Source: Flavobacterium sp. UBA7680 (lineage in GTDB: Bacteria; Bacteroidota; Bacteroidia; Flavobacteriales; Flavobacteriaceae). From it: a stretch of DNA of 61,990 nucleotides. Shown piece by piece: positions 24,491 to 33,320 of this stretch. Both the position numbers and the translations under genes were made by a program. The notes below the pieces were generated by a model, which saw only the letters and a program-made list of their open reading frames with translations, did no database searches and had not been told where the DNA came from. Every line of letters starts with the position of its first letter. Within the stretch, counting starts at the first letter, position 1. The stretch is from contig NZ_DLHA01000023.1 in the NCBI RefSeq assembly GCF_002482975.1, forward strand, positions 1 through 61,990. Direction: 5' to 3'.

Positions 24491-25078
24491 TTAACTCTTG
24501 ATCCAATTAATAACTTCTGGATCTGTAACTAAAGTTTTTGGTTTAATTACTTTTACCAATTCTCCTTTTTCGTTGATTAGGTATTTTTGGAAATTCCACT
24601 CTACTTCAGAATCCTGTAATCCGTTTTTAGATTTTTGAGTTAAGAATTTATAAACCTCACACATATCGTCGCCTTTTACAGAAACTTTATCCATCATAGG
24701 GAAAGTTACACCGTAATTTTGCTGACAGAAAGTTTCGATTTCTTTGTTTGTTCCAGGTTCCTGAGATGCAAAATTATTTGCCGGGAAACCTACAATTACA
24801 AAACCTTTGTCTTTGTATTGTTTGTAAACCGCTTCAAGATCTTTATATTGAGGAGTTAACCCGCATTTTGATGCTGTGTTTACGATTAGGACTTTTTTGC
24901 CTTTTAAAGAAGCAAAATCAAAAGTATTACCTGATAAATCTTCAACTTTAAACTGATAAATGTTTTCTTTTGCCATAGCTTTATCTGATTTAGATAATTT
25001 GTTTGTGCTTGTTTGAGCCTGAGTTGGTGCGCTTAATAAAAGTAAGGCACTGCATGCTATAAATAGTATTTTTTTCAT
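24491..25078 (-). CDS. Glutathione peroxidase-family thiol peroxidase, secreted form
   Basis: 195 residues. The N-terminus MKKILFIACSALLLLSAPTQAQ is a signal peptide, and about 15 polar residues precede the domain. The peroxidatic Cys is in NTASKCGLTPQY (about residue 72), encoded by TGC rather than TGA. The Gln/Trp partners are in GFPANNFASQEPG and WNFQKYLI. A second Cys in ETFCQQNYGVTFP suggests a thioredoxin-dependent two-Cys mechanism. It should detoxify peroxides in the periplasm. Confidence 0.92.
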   Translation of the reverse strand: MKKILFIACSALLLLSAPTQAQTSTNKLSKSDKAMAKENIYQFKVEDLSGNTFDFASLKGKKVLIVNTASKCGLTPQYKDLEAVYKQYKDKGFVIVGFPANNFASQEPGTNKEIETFCQQNYGVTFPMMDKVSVKGDDMCEVYKFLTQKSKNGLQDSEVEWNFQKYLINEKGELVKVIKPKTLVTDPEVINWIKS

Positions 25079-25168
25079 TGTATAATTTTTTATAAAATTA
25101 ATTAAAATCTGTATTGCTGAATATTTTTACCGCTTTTATTTTTATTAATAATAAGTTAAATAAAAAAT

Positions 25169-25199
25169 GAAGCCCGGCGTTAATCAGACGCCGGGCTTC
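25169..25199 (-). terminator. Strong GC-rich hairpin terminator
   Basis: A perfect 12-bp stem GAAGCCCGGCGT / ACGCCGGGCTTC with a 7-base loop, followed on the minus strand by ATTTTTTATTT. It stands out in this AT-rich DNA. It points leftward, so it would end a minus-strand transcript from the 25.3-25.6 kb region, where no gene is obvious. It is not needed by the peroxidase gene, which starts at 25078. Confidence 0.8.
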
Positions 25200-25309
25200 C
25201 CCCCATACAAACAAATCAAACCATGAATTAATTATTTGTCTCTTTTATATTTTAAATTATAGTTGATGCCCCGGTTATAATGAAAATCTTTAATCTTAAT
25301 CTCACTAAT

Positions 25310-25405
25310 TCAATTATCTATGGCGTTTATAGTGGAAATTTCAGTTCGTTTAGCATGCGTGATTAATATTATTGTTTTAATTTTCAGTTGGAAGTCCGAG
25401 GACAT
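25310..25405 (-). CDS. Possible 31-residue peptide
   Basis: The frame opens 3 bases after the stop of the 42-residue frame upstream (TAG TTG ATG). It reads MSSDFQLKIKTIILITHAKR and continues for 11 residues. No family recognised. Its tight spacing to the preceding frame and the terminator downstream are its only support. Confidence 0.2.
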   Translation of the reverse strand: MSSDFQLKIKTIILITHAKRTEISTINAIDN

Positions 25406-25408
25406 CAA

Positions 25409-25537
25409 CTATTCAATATTTTTATTAAGTTCATTTTGAACGATTTCATTTTTAAAATCTTTATTGCTAAAATTTATCAGCGATAAAACAGTTGTTAAAC
25501 CCACAATTAATATTTTAAATTTTTCTATCCTTCTCAT
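25409..25537 (-). CDS. Possible small secreted or membrane peptide (42 residues)
   Basis: The frame begins MRRIEKFKILIVGLTTVLSL and has a basic N-terminus with one hydrophobic segment (about 8-21), then a polar tail ending NELNKNIE. An 8-codon frame just upstream (25569-25595) encodes MRIEKFSN, which mimics its first residues. It lies on the strand served by the strong terminator at 25169-25199. I do not recognise a family. Confidence 0.35.
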   Translation of the reverse strand: MRRIEKFKILIVGLTTVLSLINFSNKDFKNEIVQNELNKNIE

Positions 25538-25813
25538 AATTTTCTACTCTTAAAAAAAATCAATTTTATTAATTGCTAAATTTTTCAATTCTCATTTTTT
25601 CTCTTATAATGTTATATACGTAAGGAGATTAATTTTGGATTTAAAAAAAGTAAAAAAAATTGCACTTTTTTTCTAAATTTTATCTGAAGCCTTTATTTAT
25701 CTAAGGTTTTGACTACAAAAAAAAATATTTTTTTCACAAAAAAATAAATTATCTTTATCTCAGGTTATAAGAAAATTTCGATAAAATATGTTTAAGCTTT
25801 AAAATCCAAATCT

Positions 25814-26344
25814 ATGAGTCAAGAAGAATTGTTAGTTTTAATTTACAAGAAAGACGAAAGAGCTTTTACCCACTTGTACGATATGTACTCTAAAAGTTTG
25901 TTTGCAGTCATTAATGTTTTAATCAAAAATCGTGAAGAAGCCGAAGACGTTTTGCAGGAAGTTTTTGTAAAAATCTGGAAAAACATCGATTCTTATAACG
26001 AAAGTAAAGGCCGATTTTACACCTGGATCCTTAATATAGCTAGGAATACGTCGATTGACAAGCTGAGATCCAAAAATTTTAATAACAGCCAAAAAAACCT
26101 TTCCTCGGATAATTTCGTAAATCTGTTAGATGACAGTAATAAATTAATTAATAGAATTGATACAATTGGAATTCAGGAATTCGTAAAAAAACTGAAACCA
26201 AAATGTATAGAAATTATTGATTTATTATTTTTCAAAGGATATACCCAGCAAGAAGCTTCAGAAGAATTGGCACTGCCACTGGGAACTATCAAAACACAAA
26301 ACAGAAACTGTATTAACGATTTAAGAAATTATTTAAAAATATAA
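25814..26344 (+). CDS. ECF-family RNA polymerase sigma factor
   Basis: 176 residues. Region 2 spans about 10-80 (AFTHLYDMYSKSLFAVI, AEDVLQEVFVKIWKNI, RFYTWILNIARNTSIDKLRS) and region 4 about 120-170 (CIEIIDLLFFKGYTQQEASE, LPLGTIKTQNR). It overlaps the anti-sigma gene by one base (TAATG), indicating translational coupling. This group (SigK/RskA-like) usually answers envelope or redox stress. The target promoter cannot be deduced. Confidence 0.93.
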   Translation: MSQEELLVLIYKKDERAFTHLYDMYSKSLFAVINVLIKNREEAEDVLQEVFVKIWKNIDSYNESKGRFYTWILNIARNTSIDKLRSKNFNNSQKNLSSDNFVNLLDDSNKLINRIDTIGIQEFVKKLKPKCIEIIDLLFFKGYTQQEASEELALPLGTIKTQNRNCINDLRNYLKI

Positions 26345-27132
26345 TGGAAGCACAAGAATATATTGAATCAGGAACTCTAGAACTTTATGTTTACGGTTTA
26401 TTAACCGAAAAGGAAAATCTGGAAATCGCCGAACTGGCAAAAAACAACAAGGAAGTAGACGACGAAATAATTGCGATTGAAAGAGCTATTGTGGCGCTGT
26501 CATCAAGTTTCGCTCCTTTCCACTCTGTTGAGAATTTCGAAAAAATTAAAGCTCGTTTAGAACTTAAACATGGTAAAGTTGTTGAATTAAAACCTGCATC
26601 AAACTGGACTCAGTATGTGGGCTGGGCAGCAGCAGTTTTATTATTGTTAGGTTTTGGATATCAAACTTTAGAATTAACTAAATCTAAAGAAACAATCTCT
26701 AAAGTTGGAACTGAGAAAAATAAAATCGAAAGAAATTATGCTTTTTTAGATCAGCAGAATAAACAAACGGAGAAAAACTTAACTATTGTAAGAGATATTA
26801 AAAATACTGGTGTAACGCTTGGCGGTCAGGCAGTTTCTCCAACATCTTTTGCAAAAGTGTACTGGAACCAGCAGACAAAAACAACTTATATTGATGCTGC
26901 AGGTTTACCAACGCCTCCAAAAGGAATGGTTTATCAGGTTTGGTCTTTAAAATTAAGTCCGGTATTAACACCTACAAGTATTGGTTTACTGGATAATTTT
27001 GAAGGAAATTCACAAAAAATCTTTGCTATAAGCCAGACAGATTCGGCAGAAGCTTTTGGAATCACTTTAGAGCCGGCCGGCGGAAGCCTAACGCCTACAA
27101 TGGAACAACTATATACTTTAGGAAAAGTTTAA
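26344..27132 (+). CDS. Anti-sigma factor, RskA-like
   Basis: 262 residues. The cytoplasmic N-terminal part (1-88) would hold the sigma factor. One membrane helix (about 91-108, YVGWAAAVLLLLGFGYQT) is followed by a short coiled coil and the periplasmic RskA C-terminal domain (about 155-262), with YWNQQTKTTYIDAAGLPTPP and the closing GITLEPAGGSLTPTMEQLYTLG. The gene overlaps the ECF sigma gene and ends at a strong terminator. It should release sigma after a periplasmic signal. Confidence 0.9.
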   Translation: MEAQEYIESGTLELYVYGLLTEKENLEIAELAKNNKEVDDEIIAIERAIVALSSSFAPFHSVENFEKIKARLELKHGKVVELKPASNWTQYVGWAAAVLLLLGFGYQTLELTKSKETISKVGTEKNKIERNYAFLDQQNKQTEKNLTIVRDIKNTGVTLGGQAVSPTSFAKVYWNQQTKTTYIDAAGLPTPPKGMVYQVWSLKLSPVLTPTSIGLLDNFEGNSQKIFAISQTDSAEAFGITLEPAGGSLTPTMEQLYTLGKV

Positions 27133-27154
27133 AACCTAAAATATTTATAAATTT

Positions 27155-27188
27155 AAAGCACATATTAATTACTTTTAATATGTGCTTT
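27155..27188 (+). terminator. Terminator of the sigma/anti-sigma operon
   Basis: A 14-bp stem AAAGCACATATTAA / TTAATATGTGCTTT with a 6-base loop, followed by TTTATTT. It lies 22 bases past the anti-sigma stop codon. Confidence 0.85.
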
Positions 27189-27221
27189 TTTATTTAACCA
27201 AAAACAAAGCTAACCTAAACT

Positions 27222-27605
27222 ATGAACGGAACTTTACTTTTAAGAATTGCTACTGCAATAATTCTGCTGACACATTCGGTTTTCGGAATTTTTAATAACG
27301 GAATTAATGATTTTGGAAATTTGTATTTAAACCAGATTGGCTTTGCTCCTTTTGGTGTTTTTCTGGCCTGGTCTATTAAATTATCACATATAATTGCGGC
27401 CTTGCTTTTACTGTTTAATAAATATGTAAAACCAGCAGGATTTGTAACGATTTTCATCCTAATTATGGGAATTGTTTTGGTTCATTTTCAGGAAGGTTGG
27501 TTTGTTGTAGGCGGCGGAAGAAATGGTGTTGAATATAATTTTTTATTGATTTGCGTTTTATTGGCGATAATGTACCCAAACGGGCTTAAGTTAAATTCTA
27601 AATAA
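27222..27605 (+). CDS. DoxX-like membrane protein
   Basis: 127 residues with four predicted membrane helices (about 5-20, 45-65, 70-88, 100-118), the size and layout of the DoxX family. It includes AWSIKLSHIIAALLLLFNKY and a loop with FQEGWFVVGGGRNGVEYNFLL, typical of the flavobacterial members. DoxX-like proteins are implicated in redox or quinone-linked processes, but no reaction is established for this group. It ends 9 bp before the DUF3667 gene, which suggests co-transcription. Confidence 0.75.
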   Translation: MNGTLLLRIATAIILLTHSVFGIFNNGINDFGNLYLNQIGFAPFGVFLAWSIKLSHIIAALLLLFNKYVKPAGFVTIFILIMGIVLVHFQEGWFVVGGGRNGVEYNFLLICVLLAIMYPNGLKLNSK

Positions 27606-27614
27606 TGTATCAAT

Positions 27615-28346
27615 ATGGAAATAACTTGCAAAAACTGTCATCAGGTTTATACAGGTCATTACTGTAATAATTGCGGACAAAGTGCCGAAACTCATAAAAT
27701 AAACGCGCATTTTTTGTGGCACGATATTCAACACGGATTATTACATTTTGACAAGGGAATATTATATTCTTTAAAGCAGTTATTTACCAGACCGGGACAT
27801 TCTATTCGTGAATTTATTGACGGAAAACGTGCCCGACATTTTAAACCGCTTTCACTCGTTGCTGTTTTGGCAACGCTGTATGGTTTTATGTATCATTATT
27901 TTCATATCAATCTATATCCTTATACGAGCGATGTTAAAGGAATAGATTATGCGGAGTTTAACGAATGGACGTCAACGCATTTTTCATGGATTACAATAGC
28001 TACGATTCCTATTTATACCATTGGAACTTATATTTGTTTTAAAAAGCAAGGGTATAATTTTGTTGAGTTTTTCGTCCTTAATACTTTTAAAGCTTCGCAG
28101 CGTTTATTTGCCCATATTATAACATTTCCGCTTTTGTATTATTTCAACGGAACTGCTGAAATTCCTCTGCTTGTCAAAATTTTTTATGTAATTGATGTTC
28201 TTTTGATTTTCTGGACTAATATTCAATTTTTCAATAAAATTTCTAAAATGAAAGCATTATTGCTTTCGATTCTAAGCCATCTTATTTTTTTGACTATTTT
28301 TTATCTAATTGTCGCGATCGTATTTTTAATTATAACCAAATTTTAA
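27615..28346 (+). CDS. DUF3667 membrane protein with N-terminal zinc ribbon
   Basis: 243 residues. Two CxxC knuckles (CKNCHQVYTGHYCNNCG, 4-20) form a zinc ribbon. The conserved DUF3667 segment follows: HDIQHGLLHFDKGILYSLKQ, then FTRPGHSIREFIDGKRARHF and KPLSLVAVLATLYG (about 75-95). Four or five membrane helices follow. Function unknown; the family is widespread in Bacteroidota. Confidence 0.85.
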   Translation: MEITCKNCHQVYTGHYCNNCGQSAETHKINAHFLWHDIQHGLLHFDKGILYSLKQLFTRPGHSIREFIDGKRARHFKPLSLVAVLATLYGFMYHYFHINLYPYTSDVKGIDYAEFNEWTSTHFSWITIATIPIYTIGTYICFKKQGYNFVEFFVLNTFKASQRLFAHIITFPLLYYFNGTAEIPLLVKIFYVIDVLLIFWTNIQFFNKISKMKALLLSILSHLIFLTIFYLIVAIVFLIITKF

Positions 28347-28368
28347 AAAACGAAATATTTATAAATAA

Positions 28369-28398
28369 AAAAGGTTCAACTTAATTGTTGAACCTTTT
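28369..28398. terminator. Bidirectional terminator
   Basis: A 12-bp stem AAAAGGTTCAAC / GTTGAACCTTTT with a 6-base loop between the convergent DUF3667 and ccsBA genes. Confidence 0.85.
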
Positions 28399-28414
28399 CT
28401 TTTATATCAAAAAA

Positions 28415-31400
28415 CTACTTTTTTTTGCTTTTATAATATTTTCTATATTTCGGATAAGTTACAGCACCAATTACTGCAATTGTTGCTATTGAATAGTAAA
28501 CCCAGTTTAAAGAATGCGCTTCTCCGCTCGCATAAGAGTGTAAACCAACTAAATGGAAATTTACTCCGTAATACGTAAATAAAATCGAAATAAAGGCAAA
28601 CATAGTCATTAAATTAAAGAACCATTTTCCGCGTAAAGCAGGAACAAAACGAGCGTGAATTACAAAAGCATAAATCATAATCGAGATTAAAGCCCAAGTT
28701 TCTTTTGGATCCCATCCCCAGTAACGCCCCCAGCTTTCGTTTGCCCATTGACCGCCTAAGAAGTTACCAATAGTCAGCATGATCAAACCAATCGTTACCG
28801 CCATTTCGTTGATATAAGTTATCTCTTTAATATTCAACTCCATTTTAGCTTTGTTTTTCTCAGTTGTAAACAAAATCAATAGCAAAGCCACAAAACCTAA
28901 AATCATTCCTAATGCAGTTGGGCCATAACTTGCTACAATAACTGCAACGTGAATCATTAGCCAATATGAATTAAGAACTGGCTGTAAGTTTGCAATTTCC
29001 GGATCGATCCAGTTCATGTATGCTGCCATTAAAATCATAGCCGTAACGAAAGCAGATGAAGCTACCGTTAATTTTGATTTTCTATCAAAAGCCAATCCAA
29101 AGAACATTGTTGACCAAGCCACATATACAATTGCTTCGTACGCATTACTCCATGGAGCGTGACCAGAAATATACCAGCGTGCTATTAATGCTAATGTGTG
29201 AAGTGCAAATAACAATCCAACTATAATATGAAAAGCATTTACTGTAATACGAAGCCATTTTTTCTCAAAGAAAATATTGACAATCACAAAAACAAACATA
29301 AATAATGCTGCTGTGATATACCAATACGGTAGTTTTTGAAGAACATCATATTTATTATAAGCAATCTCAGCATCAATTTTTTGTTCGCTTGGACGAACTT
29401 TTGCGCCAAATTTCTTTTGGAAACCATTAATACTTTCGACCAATTGATCAGCTGTATCCCAGTTTTTAGAAATAGAACCATTATTTAAGGCACTAAAATA
29501 TAATGGAAGAATTTGATTTACATAAGTAGAATCCATTCCTTTAAAACCATTGTTATTACGTTCTAAATACGAAACCCATTTGTGGTTTGAATCATTTGGA
29601 ACAGGAAAAATTCTCAAAATACTGCCGCTTAAAGCAGATTCCATCAAGTTTACTTTTTTATCTGTTTCAATATAATCTTTCTCAAATTGATTTGGATTTC
29701 CTGCTTTATAAGCAGCATCTAAATAAGGTGACAATTTATAATTTCCGTTTTCATCGAAGAATTTTACAAATGGCGCATATTGATCTTTTGAATCAATTCC
29801 GATGATTTTACGAATACTATCATTTCCCATCTTAATATAAATAATCGGAATCTGTATCCAAACCTGAGCGTATTGCGTCATAGACAAAAATACCTGATCA
29901 GAATTCATTCCGTTATATTTATCGCTGTGGCTAACTTTTCGAAGTAATTCAGAAGAGAATGTATTAATCGGTTTCATACGTCCTCCTGCATCCTGAATAA
30001 TCAAACGACCAAATTTTGCCGCATGCGCTTCTGGAGCTTTATAAATTGTCAATAATGAATCTAATTGTTTTTGACTCGGTGGTGCAACTACGTGATTAGC
30101 GTGATCGTTTGGATCTGCAGTATGATTGTGGTCATGTTCATGCGAATGTACATGAGGATTTTGCTGTGCGAAGCCGCTCAAACTAATCATTAAAACTAAA
30201 ATGGTAATTAGTTTTTCTTTTTTCTTTTTCACATTTTCCAGTTTGCGTTTTAAGTCAGCAAAACGAGAATGTTTGGTGAACATGATTGCCATTAAACCAA
30301 AGAATAACATAAAATATCCTAAATACGTGATAGAAGTTCCCCAGAAATCGTGGTTTACAGATAAAACTGTTCCTTTTTCGTCTGGATCAAATGAAGATTG
30401 AAAGAAACGATATCCTTTATGGTCTAAAACGTGGTTCATATAAATATCGGCATCAAAAGTTTCTGTAGAATCCTGAACGGTAACTTTACTTTCAAAAGCA
30501 GAATAACTTTTTTCTGTTCCCGGATATTTTGTTGCAATAAAGTCATTCAATTTCACTCTAAAAGGTAAAACATACGCTTTACTTCCGTAAAATATTGAAT
30601 ATTCGATTTTACCAATTTTTACTGTTTTTGGTTCTCCAACACTTCCTTTAGAACCCATCACCATTACTTCTTTTTCCTGTCCTTCTGCTTTTACTTTTAA
30701 AACTAAAGCATCCGTATGAGATTTTGCTTTGAAATCATTATTAGATTCATAATCTACTTTTCCTTTCATTGCAGGATCTGGGAAAACAATTCTAATATCT
30801 CCAATACTATATAACGAACGCATCATTAAAGGCTGAACATTATCTTTAGTAACTTTTCCTTTCAACTGATCTGCCATTCGCATAAATTCACCTTCAAAAG
30901 GAGTCTGAATCGTGTATTTTTCACCAGTTGTATTAATATTTATAGCACCTTGCGTTGGTTTATTTAAAGCAAATAAAACATTGTGAATGTTTTGAACTTC
31001 ACCCTCTTTCAGGAAATGTTCTTCACGTCCGCCCGCACCCGCTTCAACTAATTTAAGATATAAAGTTCCTTTAGGATCTGGTTTAACCACTTCCTTCGCT
31101 CCCATTATATATTTTGAATACGAAACTTCAAAAGGAGTTTCGTCAAATTTTCCTGAAACAGAGAAATCATTATTGGTAACCGGAGAAAGTAAAAGGCTTT
31201 TTTCGAAAACCCTGCGTTTCATTTCTCCTTTATATTCACCATCAACAAAAATGGTAATAAATGTTTTATCTGAATAAATCTGATTTTCTGATGCGCCTTC
31301 GCGAATTGGCATCATTCCTTCATAACTGATATAACGTGTAATAAAAGCTCCTAAAATGATAAAAACAAAGGCAATGTGCAGTAAAAAAGTTGCCCATTTT

Positions 31401-31624
31401 TCTTTTTTCAATAATTGATAACGTTTGATATTTCCGAAGAAATTAATCATGAAAATGAACATTATGGCTTCAAACCACCAGGTATTGTATATTAAAATTC
31501 TGGCTGTATCGGTATTGTATTTACTTTCGATAAAAGTTCCAACACCCATTGCAATTGCGAATGTCAAAAAAAGAACGGCCATTAATCGTGTAGAAAACAA
31601 AAAAGAGAATATTTTTTTATCCAT
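28415..31624 (-). CDS. ccsBA: Cytochrome c biogenesis protein, CcsB/CcsA (ResB/ResC) fusion
   Basis: 1069 residues. The N-terminal ResB/CcsB-like part has three early membrane helices (within about 10-105), a large periplasmic domain and another helix near 435. A second hydrophobic segment (about 475-490) is followed by a His-rich stretch (HVHSHEHDHNH). A second periplasmic domain leads to the CcsA half (about 780-1069) with the haem-handling WWD motif WGWDPKETW near 970. The fusion delivers and ligates haem to apocytochromes c in system II. A minus-strand TATTTTTG (complement of 31656-31663) marks the promoter. Confidence 0.93.
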   Translation of the reverse strand: MDKKIFSFLFSTRLMAVLFLTFAIAMGVGTFIESKYNTDTARILIYNTWWFEAIMFIFMINFFGNIKRYQLLKKEKWATFLLHIAFVFIILGAFITRYISYEGMMPIREGASENQIYSDKTFITIFVDGEYKGEMKRRVFEKSLLLSPVTNNDFSVSGKFDETPFEVSYSKYIMGAKEVVKPDPKGTLYLKLVEAGAGGREEHFLKEGEVQNIHNVLFALNKPTQGAININTTGEKYTIQTPFEGEFMRMADQLKGKVTKDNVQPLMMRSLYSIGDIRIVFPDPAMKGKVDYESNNDFKAKSHTDALVLKVKAEGQEKEVMVMGSKGSVGEPKTVKIGKIEYSIFYGSKAYVLPFRVKLNDFIATKYPGTEKSYSAFESKVTVQDSTETFDADIYMNHVLDHKGYRFFQSSFDPDEKGTVLSVNHDFWGTSITYLGYFMLFFGLMAIMFTKHSRFADLKRKLENVKKKKEKLITILVLMISLSGFAQQNPHVHSHEHDHNHTADPNDHANHVVAPPSQKQLDSLLTIYKAPEAHAAKFGRLIIQDAGGRMKPINTFSSELLRKVSHSDKYNGMNSDQVFLSMTQYAQVWIQIPIIYIKMGNDSIRKIIGIDSKDQYAPFVKFFDENGNYKLSPYLDAAYKAGNPNQFEKDYIETDKKVNLMESALSGSILRIFPVPNDSNHKWVSYLERNNNGFKGMDSTYVNQILPLYFSALNNGSISKNWDTADQLVESINGFQKKFGAKVRPSEQKIDAEIAYNKYDVLQKLPYWYITAALFMFVFVIVNIFFEKKWLRITVNAFHIIVGLLFALHTLALIARWYISGHAPWSNAYEAIVYVAWSTMFFGLAFDRKSKLTVASSAFVTAMILMAAYMNWIDPEIANLQPVLNSYWLMIHVAVIVASYGPTALGMILGFVALLLILFTTEKNKAKMELNIKEITYINEMAVTIGLIMLTIGNFLGGQWANESWGRYWGWDPKETWALISIMIYAFVIHARFVPALRGKWFFNLMTMFAFISILFTYYGVNFHLVGLHSYASGEAHSLNWVYYSIATIAVIGAVTYPKYRKYYKSKKK

Positions 31625-31655
31625 TTTTAAGGAATTACATTGTATAAAAGTGGCA

Positions 31656-31663
31656 CAAAAATA
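31656..31663 (-). promoter_or_regulatory. -7 element of the ccsBA promoter
   Basis: On the minus strand this reads TATTTTTG, matching TAnnTTTG, 31 bp before the ccsBA start. No clear TTG is found at the usual 17-bp distance, so the -33 element is weak. Confidence 0.5.
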
Positions 31664-31730
31664 CTTAAAAATGTTGATTTGAGGTAACTGTTATTTGTTA
31701 ATAAAAACCAAATAATAGGATTGAGTTTTG

Positions 31731-31840
31731 GGCCACAGATTACACTGATTAAACGGATTATTTTTTTAATCTTTTTTATTTTTCATGATAAATAAAGCAT
31801 AAATCCGTATAAATCAGTTTAATCAGTGTAATCTGTGGGC
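31731..31840. repeat. Inverted repeat of the GCCACAGATTACAC family
   Basis: Left arm 31731-31759 starts GGCCACAGATTACACTGATT, and the right arm ends in AATCAGTGTAATCTGTGGGC at 31840. It matches the element at 8045-8145 and lies between the divergent ccsBA and DUF2520 genes. Confidence 0.85.
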
Positions 31841-31893
31841 AAACTTTCCTCCATCATATTTTCTTTAGAAAAAATAATGTTAATTTTGCGATT

Positions 31894-32655
31894 ATGATTC
31901 GAATAACGATTATTGGTTCCGGAAACGTCGCACAGCATTTAATAAAAGCTTTTTCTGCAAGTTCGCTTGTTGAAATTGTGCAGGCTTTTTCGAGAAAAAA
32001 AGAAGCTTTGAATCATCTTTTAGATTCAAATAAAATTGTAACAGAATTTTCAGCTTTAAAAGCCGCCGATTTATATATTATTTCGGTTTCTGATAACGCT
32101 ATTGCTGAAGTTTCAAGCAAATTACCTTTTGAAAACCAATTAGTTGTTCATACTTCTGGAACGACTTCAATTGATGTTTTAGATTCAAAAAACAGAAAAG
32201 GCGTTTTCTATCCGTTACAAACATTTTCTAAAACTAAAGATGTTGATTTTTCAGTAATTCCGATTTGTTTAGAAACTGAAAATCAGAATGATTATAAAGT
32301 TTTAGAAGATACTGCTAAAAGCATTTCAAATGCAGTTTTCGCCATAAGTTCAGAACAGCGAAAAGCTTTACATGTTGCAGCCGTTTTTGTCAATAATTTC
32401 ACGAATCATTTATACCAAATTGGGCAGGAAATCTGCGAAGAACATCAAGTTCCTTTTGAAGTTTTAAAACCTTTGATTCAGGAAACTGCCGAAAAAATAA
32501 AAACCTTAGATCCAATTGACGCTCAAACTGGTCCGGCAAAACGCCATGATTCTGTCACAACCGATGCGCATTTGAATTTTATCACCAACGAAAATCAAAA
32601 AAACATTTATAAAATACTAACACAATCTATACAGCATAATGGCAAAAAGTTATAA
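31894..32655 (+). CDS. Rossmann-fold/DUF2520 domain oxidoreductase-like protein
   Basis: 253 residues. The N-terminal NAD(P)-binding fold begins ITIIGSGNVAQHLIKAF (residues 3-19). The C-terminal helical DUF2520 domain (about 125-250) contains ALHVAAVFVNNFTNHLYQIG and GPAKRHDSVT. The layout resembles ketopantoate or pyrroline-5-carboxylate reductases, but the substrate is unknown. TAATTTTG (31881-31888) is only 5 bp from the start, implying an almost leaderless mRNA. Its 3' end overlaps the kdsC-like gene by 17 bp. Confidence 0.85.
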   Translation: MIRITIIGSGNVAQHLIKAFSASSLVEIVQAFSRKKEALNHLLDSNKIVTEFSALKAADLYIISVSDNAIAEVSSKLPFENQLVVHTSGTTSIDVLDSKNRKGVFYPLQTFSKTKDVDFSVIPICLETENQNDYKVLEDTAKSISNAVFAISSEQRKALHVAAVFVNNFTNHLYQIGQEICEEHQVPFEVLKPLIQETAEKIKTLDPIDAQTGPAKRHDSVTTDAHLNFITNENQKNIYKILTQSIQHNGKKL

Positions 32656-33166
32656 AGAAATGATGAACGACATTACAACATTTATTTTTGATGTTGATGG
32701 CGTACTTACAGACAGTTCGGTTTTTGTAACCACAGAAGGAGAAATTCTTCGTACGATGAATATTCGTGACGGTTATGCCATGAAAGCGGCTGTAGAAAGC
32801 GGTTACCATGTCTGCATTATTTCTGGCGGAAGCAACGAAGGCGTTCGCGTAAGACTTAAAAATTTAGGAATCACCGATATTCATTTAGGAACTCCGGATA
32901 AAGTGAAAACATTTAAAGAATACACTGAAACTTATAATATTAAACCAGAACAGGTTTTATATATGGGAGACGATATTCCGGATTATCACGTAATGAAATT
33001 AGTAAGTTTACCAACTTGTCCGCAAGACGCAGTTCCTGAAATCAAAAATATCTGCCGTTATATTTCACACGTAAAAGGCGGAAAAGGCGCAGCACGCGAC
33101 GTTATCGAGCAAGTAATGAAAGTACAGGGAAAATGGATGGAACATTTTAATGGACAGCATGATTAG
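32639..33166 (+). CDS. kdsC: HAD-family phosphatase, KdsC-type (3-deoxy-D-manno-octulosonate 8-phosphate phosphatase)
   Basis: 175 residues, cap-less HAD subclass (C0). Motif I is DVDGVLTD (D18, D20). Motif II is ISGG (about 60-63). The Lys is in LGTPDKVKTF, and motif III is MGDDIPD (about 105-111). The C-terminal GGKGAARDVIEQVM is the tail that closes the active site in KdsC tetramers. It frees KDO from KDO-8-phosphate for lipopolysaccharide. An alternative Met (aa 8) is possible. The overlap with the DUF2520 gene shows co-transcription. Confidence 0.85.
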   Translation: MAKSYKEMMNDITTFIFDVDGVLTDSSVFVTTEGEILRTMNIRDGYAMKAAVESGYHVCIISGGSNEGVRVRLKNLGITDIHLGTPDKVKTFKEYTETYNIKPEQVLYMGDDIPDYHVMKLVSLPTCPQDAVPEIKNICRYISHVKGGKGAARDVIEQVMKVQGKWMEHFNGQHD

Positions 33167-33171
33167 GTAAT

Positions 33172-33312
33172 TTTAGATTTGTGATTTTAGATTTTAGATT
33201 ATTTTCTAAGTCTTTAAAATTTCAAAAGAAAAACCTTTGCACCTCTGTCTCTTTGTCCCTTTGAACCTTTTAAAAAAAACTTAGAATCTTAGCATCTCAG
33301 CAACTTAGAACC
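33172..33312. repeat. Three different intergenic repeat words in series
   Basis: In order: TTTTAGATTTGTGATTTTAG words (33170-33200), then AAACCTTTGCACCTCTGTCT with CTTTGTCCCTTTGAACCTTT (33229-33268), then CTTAGAATCTTAGCATCTCA with CAACTTAGAACCT (33280-33312). Each has relatives elsewhere in the window (17386-17535; 13034-13122 and 24379-24428; 20034-20072 and 49264-49300). Confidence 0.75.
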
Positions 33313-33320
33313 TAAAAAAA

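Larger units (their letters stand above)
25079..25813. other. 735-base gap with tiny minus-strand frames and a GC-rich hairpin
   Basis: No normal-length gene is visible. The minus strand carries an 8-codon frame (25569-25595), a 42-codon frame (25409-25537) and a 31-codon frame (25310-25405), followed by a GC-rich hairpin (25169-25199). The right part, about 25630-25813, is very AT-rich and must hold the promoter of the ECF sigma gene. No riboswitch class is recognised. Confidence 0.5.

Noticed and set aside
24491..25078. Possible selenocysteine in glutathione peroxidase
   Set aside because: The peroxidatic position is a normal TGC Cys codon, and no in-frame TGA is present.
25169..25199. Possible riboswitch
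   Set aside because: A single simple hairpin with a T tract behind it; no conserved aptamer elements and no downstream metabolic gene on that strand.
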